The translations under genes were made by a program, and so were the position numbers. A stretch of 64,000 bases of DNA from Lolium rigidum (lineage: Eukaryota; Streptophyta; Magnoliopsida; Poales; Poaceae): assembly GCF_022539505.1 (NCBI RefSeq), contig NC_061514.1:42272869-42336868 (forward strand), written 5' to 3'. Of this stretch, positions 12,204 through 23,424 are shown piece by piece (position 1 is the stretch's first letter; every line of letters begins with the position of its first letter). The notes under the pieces are model-generated. The model was given only the letters and a program-made list of their open reading frames with translations. It made no database searches and was not told where the DNA came from.

Positions 12204-12539
12204 TGCATTATTATAATATAAAATATATAATTAACCATCATGCATTTGTTAAACTAACTAGCTACAAACAATATAAATTAAACAATGAACTACACACATG
12301 CATATTTTATCAATGACACATCAAAGGTTCAAGTTGCTAACCGCGATCGAGGAGGAAAAAATAAATGAGAAAGCTCAAGTGTGGCTCCAACACTTCATAT
12401 CATGTTTGTTTCATGCTCTTGGGGCATTTCATCAAACACCTTATGTGCATAAGAGGAACCAAAAGCAAACCTAACACTCACTTGTGAAGTTTGTGAAGAG
12501 AATGGCTCCAAATGGCTAAGTGTTGGCTGCCGGATGGGT

Positions 12540-12795
12540 ATATATAGGGGAGGGGCTTTAGTCCCGGTTGGCTCGGCCAACCGCGACTAAAGGCCTTCGG
12601 GCACCTTTAGTCGCGGTTGGCCCGGCCAACCGCGACTAAAGCCCCCACGTGCACCAGCCTGGCCACCGTGCGCCCCGGGCCCGAGCGCTTTGGTCGCGGT
12701 TCGCCACCCGAACCGCGACTAAATGTCCCATTAGTCGCGGTTCCTTTAGCTTCGCGACTTATGGTGCTGGACGGAAGCCTGTTTTTCTACCAGTG
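12540..12795. repeat. CACTA right subterminal repeats
   Basis: This matches the left end: at least five copies of the 'TTAGTCGCGGTT' or 'AACCGCGACTAAA' unit between about 12560 and 12750, followed by the inverted terminus. A possible TATA stretch (tatatatagggg, 12538-12549) sits just outside the repeats and would fit a minus-strand promoter region for the transposase gene only loosely. Confidence 0.8.
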
Positions 12796-12798
12796 TGT

Positions 12799-13058
12799 AT
12801 CGGCGCCGGAAATATTTTTCCGGGAAGATCGGATTGGTGAGGTGGAAGTAGTCCTTGTGGAGGCGGGCCTCGCCCTTCCACTCGTTGCGCGGCAGGTTTT
12901 GGAGCGCCCCTTCACAGAGCCCCGTGCTGCTGCGGTCCGGGGTTAGAGGTGAACTCGTGGATCATGGAGGCCGCAGTAGTTGCCAATGTCCGCGTCGACT
13001 CATTGGACTCCTCGTCGGAAGAGGAGTCGACGACCTCCGCGCGGAACTTGTCCAACAT
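12799..13058 (-). pseudogene. Harbinger transposase, N-terminal part
   Basis: This is the start of the transposase whose remainder lies at 2258-3297. The proposed start is the ATG at 13056-13058, giving MLDKFRAEVVDSSS and an acidic, Ser-rich N-terminus. A frameshift lies near 12912-12920; after it the frame reads EARLHKDYFHLTNPIFPEKY up to the CACTA junction. If the CACTA and one TGT copy are removed, the frame passes straight through the join (RRRY then RMSRDMF), so the CACTA landed inside a codon run of a once-continuous gene. Non-functional. Confidence 0.82.
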
Positions 13059-13769
13059 CTCGCCACATGTCCATCTGCGTGGATACAAACTGCGGATCAA
13101 TGGCCGCGCACAATAGCGCCGAAAACACGAGTAGAAACCTACCGGCGCAATTGATCGAACAGGTCGTGAGCGGCGCGGAAGGGCGGCGCAACCGGGAGCG
13201 TTTCACCCGAAAACAGCCGGCAGGTACGCGGCGGAGCCAAGCCCGAGTATGCTCCCGCTCTGCCGCGCGGCAAGAACGCAGCCGGCGGCGGCTACTGCGG
13301 CGCTGCGACCGGACGGCGGCGGATGGGGTTGGGGTGGTGGCGACGCACTAGGGCAGCAAAGAAGGGGAAAAAGACGCAAATCGAAGCGGTCGATTTCGCT
13401 GTCCCTGACATGCGGGACCGGGTAAGAAATGGAGGACGCTCCGTGCGACCGCCGAGCGTCCGCGGAGACGCAAACCTGACGCATATTTGGGCCAGGTTTG
13501 CGTCTCCGCGGACAGCCCGGTCACTTTGCGTCGTCCCGCTGGAGCAGACCCCAGACGCATTTCCGATCACGGTGGACAAAAACGATCGCTGAGTGTCCGT
13601 TTACGTCACGCCGCTGGAGATACCCTTATACCAGAGCAAAGACCTTTATTTCATCACAGCTGAACTCACAAAGATAATGCACACATTTACTTGCAGCTTA
13701 CCCGTCTACACTGTCACGCACAGGCCCCGGCTAGCTGGCGGCTTTCGTCACCCTTCCCCGTCTATACTT

Positions 13770-14434
13770 TTTTTTTGCGGAGAAAGAGCTGATATATTAA
13801 GCCACAGATCTTACAGATAGACCCAGTACAGAAAGCAAAAATACAATAAGGCCCTTCTGGAACTCGTCTTCGTCAACGCCAAGCGAGACGTGCCGGCGGC
13901 GCGCCGCCGCCTCACCTCCCTTCAGCCTTGGATCAGAGGTGTCCCCTAGCGGACGGGAAGTCGCCGGTCCTCGAACTCCGAAGAGCCTCCACCGCGCTCC
14001 GTCGACTCGGACGCCATGGCCACCAACATCAGCTCCTCCAAACAGAACAACGCGGTCCGAACCGCCGCTACTCGGCCTCCGGCGGGGAACAACTCGCACG
14101 AGCAGCTCCAAAGACCTGCCGGCGAGAGAAGGGCGAACGATCTGCGGCGAGACTCCACCGGAGCATCACCACCGAAGAGGACGACCGCCGCCCCAAAACG
14201 CCACTCCGGCCGCGCCGCCGCCTCCTCGACGCTCGGGCCGTGGTACCCGCACAACCCTACGCTATAAACGAGACGAAATCCGTGGCTCCCCCACCCTCCC
14301 GCCGCCGGGGCGGCCGACGGAGAGCGAGGGACCCGGCGGAGCTTCGACGGTGAGGTGGATCGGCCGGCGATTCACAAATCGTCTCTCTCGTTACTGTAGC
14401 GGGAGAGGATAAGGTCCAAGGTCCGTGTGGCGCC
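13770..14434 (-). mobile_element. 5'-truncated LINE-type tail with 14-bp TSD
   Basis: A poly(T) run at 13768-13776 followed by GCGGAGAAAGAGCTG marks the 3' (poly-A) end of a minus-strand retroposed sequence. The duplicated target CCCCGTCTATACTT lies at 13756-13769 and 14435-14448. The body is GC-rich and has no coding motif that I recognise. A long TSD plus poly(A) shows target-primed reverse transcription, the LINE mechanism; whether the sequence is LINE 3' UTR, SINE or a captured transcript is not settled. Confidence 0.72.
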
Positions 14435-14448
14435 CCCCGTCTATACTT

Positions 14449-14914
14449 ACGTACGTGTCGCCGGACCAGGAGCTGACAGCTGGCACGGCAGTACAAATAT
14501 AGTACAAACTTTGAGTGACCACTGATCAGATTAATTTACGCATCGACCTATTGCCTTTTGTCACCTCCCCGCGATCTGACCGAAGCCATGCACATACGTT
14601 GAGGAACACAGGGACCAGACACACATGCAGCTAGCATGCCGAGGTACGAGTGAAATGCTGTAGCAACCTTGGTCCAGCCAGCCATGGCGCAGGCGTGGCG
14701 ACATGCCCGCCCGCTATTTATCGCCGATCGATAGATTAAACTGCCGCGCGTGCCCGGGGCCTACGAGCGTCGTCTCGTACCTGTATACCCTGGCCGGCCG
14801 CCGGCAGCGAGTCAAGAGAGCGGCAGAAACTGCCTCGGCCATGCATGGCTTGCTACGTAGCGCGGTGCCCGCACGTGGGACGGAGAAAGTAGAGTGTTAA
14901 AACGGATCTAATAA
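14449..14914. other. Intergenic, nothing recognised
   Basis: Mixed-composition DNA with no ORF, repeat or RNA gene that I can support. It is host sequence between the LINE tail and the truncated Harbinger-type element. Confidence 0.4.
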
Positions 14915-16068
14915 GAGCATCTCCAGTCGCATCTCCAAACGACGTCCGGCAAGGACATCCTCAGTGGCGCGACGCATTTCGGACATCCAAACAGATGCGT
15001 CGTGTCCGTTTGCATCGGGCTAAATGGTCGAAATCGTCCGGGCGTCCGTTTGCGTCGGGGTGGCTCCAGCGGCACGACGCAAATTTTATTTTCATTCATC
15101 ATAATTTACATGAAAAAAACATAAAAAAACAAGAAAGGCGTGCTAATACGTGCTGTCTACTGGTCCTCCTGACGAGGTCAATCAGCTGCGGCGTCGGCCA
15201 TGGAAGCTCGTACGCCAGCGGTGGAGGAGGTACCGCCGCACGGGCAAGAGGCTGTGGCCAGGGATCCCACGCTGGAGCAGCAGGCAGAGCGCGGACGTTG
15301 GAACTCGGCGTGGCCGGAGGAGTCGCCGGCCTCCCCTGTGCGAGCGCTGACTCGCGGAGCTGGATTGCGAGCTCGCCCCACAAAGCGAGCTCGTTGAGCT
15401 CGTCCTGCTCGCTGTTGGCCAGTGCCATGGCAATGGCCTCCTCCTCGGAAATGTCCGGCGGCTGGGTCTCCGGATTACACGCCGGCCCGCCGTCGTCGTG
15501 GTCGTACTGCGCCATGGTCACGTCCTCGTCGCCGTCCTCGTCCGCGTCCTCCTGGTCGTTCTCTTCTTCTTCGGAGGCGATCTCGCGCTCGAAGTAGTCT
15601 ACGTCGGCGAGGTAGGCAGCGCGGCGCCGCACGTCGAACTCCCACGTCCCGAAGGAAATCCAGTTGTAGGAGTTTAGCCCGTACGCCGGATCCTCCGGCA
15701 GATCCGGCGGCAAGATCGCTCGGCGGCGGCGCACCTCGTCCCGCCGCTCTCGGCCCTCGCGCGGCACGGGGGTGGGGGACCGGCACGCGCCGCGAGTTCA
15801 GGTACCAGCCCCCTCTCGGCAAGTTCGCGTCCGGCCATGGTACCTTTTCCTCCCATAGCTGCCGCGCGAGGTCAGCGCGGACGTACCGGCCGACCCGTGC
15901 CTTCTTGCCGGAACGCGAGCCGCTAGCCTCCTGGTCGTTCTTCGTCTTCCGGAACGGCCAGCATTTCTTCCCCATGGCGTCGGTGTGGTGGATACTGTGG
16001 GATTTGGTAATGGTTTTGGTCGGGGAAATGGGCGCCGGCAGCGTCCCTTTAAGAGGCTCCGACGCCAT
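14915..16068 (-). mobile_element. Harbinger-type element, right end missing
   Basis: It begins GAGCATCTCCAGTCGCATC after a TAA at 14912-14914. The first 35 bases are almost the same as the start of the MITE at 46050, so both belong to one Harbinger subfamily. It carries one minus-strand ORF (15099-15975), not a transposase. The right end is absent because an LTR (TGATACGTCC...) begins at 16069. Confidence 0.62.
15099..15975 (-). pseudogene. Uncharacterised Harbinger-borne protein, frameshifted
   Basis: Proposed start is the ATG at 15973-15975 (MGKKCWPFRKTKNDQ). The first part is basic and reads RYVRADLARQLWEEKVPWPD and WYLNSRRVPVP. A one-base shift near the G-rich stretch at 15768-15780 moves the reading to the frame 15099-15767 (RERRDEVRRRRAILPPDLP, then an acidic run of Glu and Asp, then EEEAIAMALANSEQDELNEL). 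The layout of basic head, acidic middle and Ala-rich helix is seen in many unnamed grass proteins carried by small Harbinger-like elements, as far as I recall. No catalytic motif is visible and I assign no function. Both frames together would give about 290 residues. Confidence 0.5.
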
Positions 16069-17099
16069 TGATACGTCCATTTTGCATCACTATTTTATAT
16101 CATAATTTGCTGTTATTCATTGACATATTTCATATTTAGAGATGATACTTATGTTATTTCATCTATTTTGCATGTTTCATGATTATTGGAGAATCGCGCA
16201 CCGGAGCCAGGATTCTGCTGGAAAAAGCACCGTCAGAATGCAATATTTCGGAAGATCAACAATTGATGGAAATTACACGGAAAATCTTATTTTTCCAGAA
16301 GAAGGAGATAGCCAAAAGGAGGACCGAGGAGGGCCGCCATGGGCCCCTCCCATAGGCCGACGCGGGCCCAGGCTGGCCGCGCCGCCTTGTGGGGAGGGGG
16401 CCCACAGCCCCCTCTGGCCTCCTCTCCTTCGCGTACTTCTTCGTCCCGAAAACCTAAGCTCCAGAGAATAATCGCGAGGAGACACAGCCGCCTCTGCGGG
16501 GCGGAAAACACCAGAGAGAAAAGAGCTCTCCGGCAGGCTGAAATCTGCCGGGGAAATTCCCTCCCGGAGGGGGAAATCAACGCCATCGTCACCACCATCG
16601 AGCTGGACATCATTGGGATCATCATCACCATCATCTCCATCATCATCACCGCCATCTCCGCCGCTGCACCTCGTCACCGCTGTAACATCTAGGGTTGAAT
16701 CTTGATTGTTTGGTAGGGGAAACTCACCCGGTATTGATTACTCCTTGTTATTGATACTATTGAGTGAAACCATTGAACCAAGGTTTATGTTCAGATTGTT
16801 ATTCATCATCATATCACCTCTGATCATGTTCCATATGATGTCTCGTGAGTAGTTCGTTTAGTTCTTGAGGACATGGGTGAAGTCTAGATGTTAGTAGTGA
16901 ATTATGTTGGGTAATATTCAATGTTATGATATTTAAGTTGTGGTGTTATTCTTCTAGTGGTGTCATGTGAACGTCGACTACATGATACTTCACCTTTATG
17001 GGCCTAGGGGAATACATCTTGTATTCGTTTGCTAATTGTGGGGTTGCCGGAGTGACAGAAACCTGAACCCCCGTTGGTATATCGATGCAGGAGGGATAG
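16069..17099 (+). repeat. LTR fragment of a gypsy-like element, plus strand
   Basis: It begins TGATACGTCCATTTTGC at 16069 directly after the Harbinger-type element. It shows a typical LTR series of AT-rich leader, GC-rich middle (16320-16680) and AT-rich tail, with no long ORF. It is cut at 17099, where the minus-strand element at 17100 inserts; the bases 17095-17099 (GATAG) would be one copy of that insertion's TSD. The remainder of this LTR is not in view and may lie in the gap at 27553. Confidence 0.55.
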
Positions 17100-17947
17100 T
17101 GATGGCGTGTAACTCATACGTTCGTTGGGAACCCCAAGAGGAAGGTATGATGCGCACAGCAGCAAGTTTTCCCTCAGAAAGAAACCAAGGTTTATCGAAC
17201 CAGGAGGAGCCAAGAAGCACGTTGAAGGTTGATGGCGGCGGGATGTAGTGCGGCGCAACACCGGAGATTCCGGCGCCAACGTGGAACCCGCACAACACAA
17301 CCAAAGTACTTTGCCCCAACGAAACAGTGAGGTTGTCAATCTCACCGGCTTGCTGTAACAAAGGATTAACCGTATTGTGTGGAAGATGATTGTTTGCAGA
17401 AAACAGTAAAACAAGTATTGCAGTAGATTGTATTGTAGGATAACGTTGCATAGAAAACAAAAAATTTCCTACCGCGAACACGCAATCCAAGCCAAGATGC
17501 AATCTAGAAGATGGTAGCAACGAGGGGGTATCGAGTCTCACCCTTGAAGAGATTCCAAAGCCTACAAGATGAGGCTCTTGTTGCTGCGGTAGACGTTCAC
17601 TTGCCGCTTGCAAAAGCGCGTAGAAGATCTTGATCACGATCGCTTCCGGCGCCACGAACGGGCAGCACCTCCGTACTCGGTCACACGTTCGGTTGTTGAT
17701 GAAGACGACGTCCACCTCCCCGTTCCAGCGGGCAGCGGAAGTAGTAGCTCCTCTTGAATCGGACAGCACGACGGCGTGGTGTCGGTGGTGGTGGATAAAT
17801 CCGGCGGAGCTTCGCTTAAGCGTGCGGGATGTGGTGGAGGAGAGAGACCGCTAGGGTTTGGGGAGAGAGGGGGGTTGGGCGCCGGCCCTCTGAGGGGTGC
17901 GGCCAAGGCTGAGGCTTGAAGTGGTCAGCCCGCTCTCCTATGCCCCT

Positions 17948-17957
17948 CATTATATAG
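17948..17957 (-). promoter_or_regulatory. TATA box of the copia solo LTR
   Basis: On the minus strand this reads CCTATATAAT, about 1.3 kb into the LTR once the CACTA is removed. It is followed by a GC-rich leader, the expected U3/R layout for BARE/Angela-like LTRs. Confidence 0.55.
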
Positions 17958-19088
17958 GTGGAAGCACCAAGAGTTCTAGTCCAAGTCTTCGAATAAGACC
18001 CCAACACTAAAACCTCCCATATGTGGGAAACCTACTCAAGGAGGGAGTCCTACCCAAGGTGGGACTCCCACCTTTCCTTGAGGTGGGTTGGCCGGCCACC
18101 CTAGGGGAGTCCACCTTGGACTCCTCCCCTTTAGGGTTGGCTGGTCATGCAAGGTGGAGTCCCTTCGGGACTCTACTTTCCATGGTGATTTCTTCCGGAC
18201 TTTTCTAGAACCTTCTAGAACCTGCCATAAATGCACCGGATCATTTCCAAACTTGGAATATGACTTCCTATATATGAATCTTATTCTCCGGACCATTCTG
18301 GAACTCCTCGTGATGTCCGGGATCTCATTCGGGACTCCGAACAAATATTCGAACTCCATTCCATATTCAAGTTCTACCATTTCAACATCCAACTTTAAGT
18401 GTGTCACCCTACGGTTCGTGAACTATGCGGACATGGTTGAGTACTCACTCCGACCAATAACCAATAGCGGGATCCGGAGATCCATAATGGCTCCCACATA
18501 TTCAACGATGACTTTAGTGATCGAATGAACCATTCACATACGATACCAATTCCCTTTGTCACGCGATATTTTACTTGTCCGAGGTTTGATCTTCGGTATC
18601 ACTCTATACCTTGTTCATCCTCGTCTCCGACAAGTACTCTTTACTCGTACCGTGGTATGTGGTCTCTTATGAACTTATTCATATGCTTGCAAGACATTAG
18701 ACGACATTCCACCGAGAGGGCCCGGAGTATATCTATCCGTCATCGGGATGGACAAATCCCACTTGTTGATCCATATGCCTCAACTCATACTTTCCGGATA
18801 CTTAATCCCACCTTTATAACCACCCATTTACGCAGTGGCGTTTGATGTAATCAAAGTACCTTTCCGGTATAAGTGATTTACATGATCTCATGGTCATAAG
18901 GACTAGGTAACTATGTATCGAAAGCTTATAGCAAATAACTTAATGACGGGATCTTATGCTACGCTTAATTGGGTGTGTCCATTACATCATTCATACAATG
19001 ATATAACCTTGTTATTAATAACATCCAATGTTCATGATTATGAAACTAATCATCCATTAATCAACAAGCTAGTTAAGAGGCATACTAG

Positions 19089-22000
19089 CACTACAGGAGA
19101 ACATAGCTTTGGTAACACAATCATGTAACAGATGAAAATTTTTGTTACAGGTAAATATAAAGTAACACATGCTTTGTGTTCCAAGTTTAGCCCGTAACAC
19201 ATCGTAAGTACGATCTGAAAAGGTGTTACAAGGATATTACTACAGTAACATGTAATTTTGTGTTACTCAAAACGCGTTACAAATTATAGATTATAGTAAC
19301 AATGAATCATGTGTGAGTATATGGTGTTACAAGTTTGATGTGGACAAAAGGAGAAGAGAAGATAAGTGCACGGTGAAACTATATGCAGAAGAAAGCATGA
19401 AAATATGCAGTTAAATGATGTTCAACCCACGACCTTCCATTACCAGCTCCCTAGCGTTTTGCTATTGGGTATTGTGATGATGTGGCTAGACTTGTTCAGG
19501 CTTATTACACTTTATATTAGCACTATATAATCCTTCGTTAAACCAAACTCATAGAGTGTTGTCACTCATGCATGTCCCTCTTATATCCATCCTTGATGGC
19601 TTAATTATTTTAGTGCCAATTTGCATATGACCTTGGAGCCTAGTGTCGGATTCGATAAGCTAAGTATGGCTCGGACCTGAGGAAGAGTGTCTAGGAGAGT
19701 TGGATCTAGAAAGTAGAGTACAACCTGGACTTTCTACCAAATCTCTCTCGACGCTTCGTAACTTAGGACTAAGTTGCGATGCAGCAATGCGACAAAAATG
19801 CAGAAAGTATCGTTGTGTCAATATTTGTTAGTGTGTGAAGACCTTCGGGATAAGACCATTGTACCCGTCATCTACTCATATTGTGTTGACACTTGCGACT
19901 AAGTGTGAAAATATACCCCCTAGTTTGTCATCGTTTCTATACAACATCAACATTAACATGTAGCTCAAATATGGTTTATAAATAAAAATAATAATTATAA
20001 TTTGTGATCTATGTACAAGTTCAGGCAAGTAGTTGAAAAAGTCTATTGTTCGTCAGAACAAATTATGCTCTGAATTTTGTTTGTTTTTCAAGGTTGATGT
20101 TAGCGTTTTTTTTTTCTTCTAACAAAATGATGAACGCAATATGTCTGGTGGGGCCAAAATAATGCAGGTCCCTGTAGCAGCCAATGAAAGACAAAATACT
20201 GATGTAAAAAAATTAGCGAGGAAGAAGCGCGCGAGATTAAAAATTTCAGTCCCATGTGCGGGGCGTCAAAATTTTCTACTCCCTTAATTTAATCCCGCAT
20301 CGTCCGCCAAGGTTATCCCTACTTGTCTCGCACTCCGTGCCGCCCTCGTCATCTCCTCATCGAGCCTCCTCCACCGCGTAGTCGCGTACTCGCACGCCGC
20401 CGTCCAGATCCGTCAAAGACGGTGTGTAGCCATTCTCTCCTCTCAGTGCTGCAAAGCTATTCATCCTAATCCTCAACAGATCCGTCCTGGATCTCCATAG
20501 ACGCAGATCTCTCGGCACGGAAGGCGGCAGCGGCCACCAGACGGCGCTGGCCTTCATCGTGGCCAAGAAATCATAGAGATTCAGATCTCCATCAGACATG
20601 CCTGTAATGGAATATGGTGAGTCAAATTCGTTTTTGTGCCTTATCGTCTATCTGCCATTGCCTGCCTTTGTCACATATCTGATATCCGCAGGCTTTCAAT
20701 CTCTATTTTCGTCCGACGTTGTGCTTCTCGGATACAAGATCGCCAGAATATATGAGAGCAGCTCGTCTCGTCCCTCTTCCACTTTTCTCTTCATAACAAC
20801 ACACGGATGTTAAGATGAGTCTGCTTCTCTCGCACCTAAGTTCTTAGGTGAGTATCTCTATTCACTGGTAGTTGCTTTTACTTTTTTTTTGGCAGAAATT
20901 AGGAATCTCATTCATCGAAACGTACAGGTCATAAATCTGCAAACCAGCAGTTTTCACCAACACCACGTATACATGCCATCCTACCAAGTTCTTAATCCAT
21001 TTTGTTGGCATTTATCCCTGTCTTCTGGATACTTCAAATGTCTAGTTGCAAGCCAAACTGCTTGATCTGTTCATAGATGTTCATTGCATTTAGTACCACT
21101 GAACTGTCTGATTCCTGGACAAAAGCCCATTGACCATAGCAGTTACCAACTGTAGTCCGCTCAGGCAAGCCAAATTGTAGGCTTCCTCCGCATCTACACA
21201 CTTTGGATCACTTAACTGGTAGCTATGATTACCACTCTAGAACTGTCTCTTAATGTACAATAAACTAGCTATCTGCAGTTTGTAGGAAAAGCTCGTGGCT
21301 CTTGGCATCAACACTTGAGCTGATGTTACCAGGACATTGGATATTGTAAAGAATGAGAATAAATGTCGTACTGATAATGGAGAAGCCACCTGCAAAACGG
21401 TGACATAGTGTTCTGACTTCGTGCAACACTACTTTCGTATAAAATGATGTTCTTTGATGCAAACTAAATAAATCCAGACAACACACTTCCTTCTTAATGT
21501 ATGTATGTACTCTCATAACGTATTGCATATTAAATATGATTATTTACATGAAATATATGTAGCCTTTTTATTTATAATCTAAAAATATTTTTAGTAGTGT
21601 GATTAAGTGAAGGAAAGCTAAGTTCATGTAAGTATTTACCAGGATGTTCTCTCTGTTATTTAATTTAATTGTTTGATATGTTGTTGCATCACCAGTAAGA
21701 ACAATTCCAATAGAACTCACAAATTCTCCATGACTATTAGGAAACAAGTTCAAGCTTTCGACACTTCTGGTTCAGTCAAATGACTGCCCGCCAAAAAGGT
21801 ATATACATATAATTCTTCTGTAGCTGCTGGTTGTAGCGCCCATTTTCCTAGAAATAGATGGCCTAGCTTCCTGCTTTATTTCCTTTCCTTTGTAATTCAG
21901 TATGTTAGTAGAACAGCCAATATGCCGGCTCACTTGTGTGCAAAGATGGCTTGTGCACATGTTGGGACGAGCTGTTGGATGAATTCTGTACCTAGTTTTC

Positions 22001-23424
22001 TCGCTACCAGCTATTTGGCTGACAGCGCTGCTATTTCTGAATAAAGGTCATAGATTTCCATGCAAAAAAATACCTCTTGTTGTACAAGTTCTTCTAGATT
22101 AACATGCATGTTCTTTCTGATTGGTGCCTAACACAAATTAACCATTCAAAAGTTGTATGGATTAGTAAAAGTTATCCTAACTACCATTTTGTTTGAGTTT
22201 GTATGTATATATACCATAGTTAAATATGTGTTATGTAGTAGCTAATAATGTGTAGTAGTCGAGTAGATATTCTGACCATGAGACATTCAACATTTCGCAT
22301 GTATCTAGAAACATGTTGTATTTTATTTGAAGTACCTGATTGCTAGTCTCGATTTCTGATCTTGCTTGTTCACATCAGCGAGTAAACCAGCGAGGCCCGA
22401 GTACTCTTCAAAAAACTAGTATGCTAGCAAAAATTTAGCATTAGCTAATGATTTCGCATGTTTTGATGTCCAATTTTTCTTTACAGATTCGAAGAAGGAT
22501 TGAGTTGCAGCTGATTTCTCCGGTTGGATCAAGAAGAAATTTTTGAAGATGTTAAATAGAAATAATTGTAATATACACTAGCAGATTGAAAATGTAATAT
22601 CATTCAAATATTAGTCCTTATTGAAATTGATGCAAATCTATGTTGAAATATTCATCACAAATGTGTTTTCTACTACCAAATTGATATCAATGTTTTGTTA
22701 TTGCACCAATAATATTGCTATTTATTTCTTGTAATGTACATGTATCCTATACTTGTATTTTCGTAATAAATGTCTTGACATTTTCATTTTATGAATGTGT
22801 CTAGCTTGAGTTTCTCTGTCATTTTAATGGTGCTCAGCATCATAATTGAATATTTAATTAATTAATTGATTATGTGCGGCTATTCTATTAAATAATGTAT
22901 ATCCTTAAAAAGAGCATATACTTATGTGTTTAGTAATAATAAATAAATACATTAATTATTTTGGAATAATAATATTGTAGTGTTACTAATGGTGTTACGA
23001 CAGTCACAAAATGTGTGACTAAACTAGTTGACAACTATAATTTATAGTGTTACAATTCCTTGATACTGTGTTACTACTGTGCCCAAAGCTAAAAATATTG
23101 TCACCAATTGTGTTACTAGAGTTGCACAAATATGTTACCACCAATGTTCTATGTCGATGTAAATATGTTACTACCGGTGTTACTATAACCACTAAAACAT
23201 GTTACTAGCGCATGTAGTAACATATAATATCCATGTTACTAGAACAGAATTGTAACACAATTTTTGACATGTGGTAACAATTATTATATGTGACAGTGGA
23301 CACCACTTAGTAACACGGCCTAATGGAACACATTTCGAAGAGTGTTACTACATGGCCTAGTAACACTATTTTGGACTTGTAGTAACACAACACTGTGTTA
23401 CCAAAGCTCTGTCCTGTTGTAGTG
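19089..23424. mobile_element. Non-autonomous CACTA transposon, 4.3 kb
   Basis: The left end reads CACTACAGGAGAACATAGC and the right end, inverted, CACTACAACAGGACAGAGC; both continue TTTGGTAACACA. The TSD is TAG (19086-19088 and 23425-23427). Both ends are packed with GTAACA or TGTTAC units (about 19100-19330 and 22980-23400), the subterminal repeats. The interior has no transposase domain and only short frames. A GC-richer patch at 20280-20600 looks like a leader exon or captured fragment, and there is a poly(T) run at 20881-20891. It must have been moved by a transposase encoded elsewhere; the 3298-12795 element has different ends and is unlikely to be the source. Confidence 0.9.

Larger units (their letters stand above)
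3298..12795 (-). mobile_element. CACTA (En/Spm) transposon, 9.5 kb, interrupted
   Basis: The left end reads CACTGGTAGAAAAACGGCC and the right end is its inverted match CACTGGTAGAAAAACAGGC, with the 3-bp TSD TGT at 3295-3297 and 12796-12798. Subterminal 'TTTAGTCGCGG' repeats fill both ends. Reading from the right end on the minus strand, it carries a TNP2-type transposase (about 12203 to 7267) and then a second gene of the Ptta/En/Spm type fused or adjacent to a Ulp1-like peptidase (7241 to about 3800). Both genes are broken by frameshifts and stops. The bases 12245-12540 are a non-coding leader; 3511-3800 is a non-coding trailer. A Ty3/gypsy-type retrotransposon sits inside at 8814-10239. Confidence 0.94.
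2018..13625 (-). mobile_element. PIF/Harbinger DNA transposon, interrupted
   Basis: The element begins GGGCATCTCCAGCGGCG at 2018 and ends with the inverted equivalent (CGCCGCTGGAGATACCC) at 13625. It is flanked by the 3-bp duplication TTA at 2015-2017 and 13626-13628, the usual TWA target of PIF/Harbinger. Removing the CACTA element inside it (3298-12795 plus one TGT) leaves about 2.1 kb holding one transposase gene on the minus strand. I see no second Myb-like ORF, which autonomous Harbingers normally carry, so even before decay this copy may have depended on another. The terminal phrase 'catctccag' is shared with the truncated element at 14915 and the MITE at 46050. Confidence 0.92.

Noticed and set aside
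13797..14496. Several Arg/Pro/Ala-rich frames on both strands
   Set aside because: They lie within the GC-rich retroposed block and have no conserved motif.
15422..16105. Plus-strand frame of 227 residues rich in Arg and Pro
   Set aside because: It is the shadow of the minus-strand Harbinger-borne protein in GC-rich DNA.
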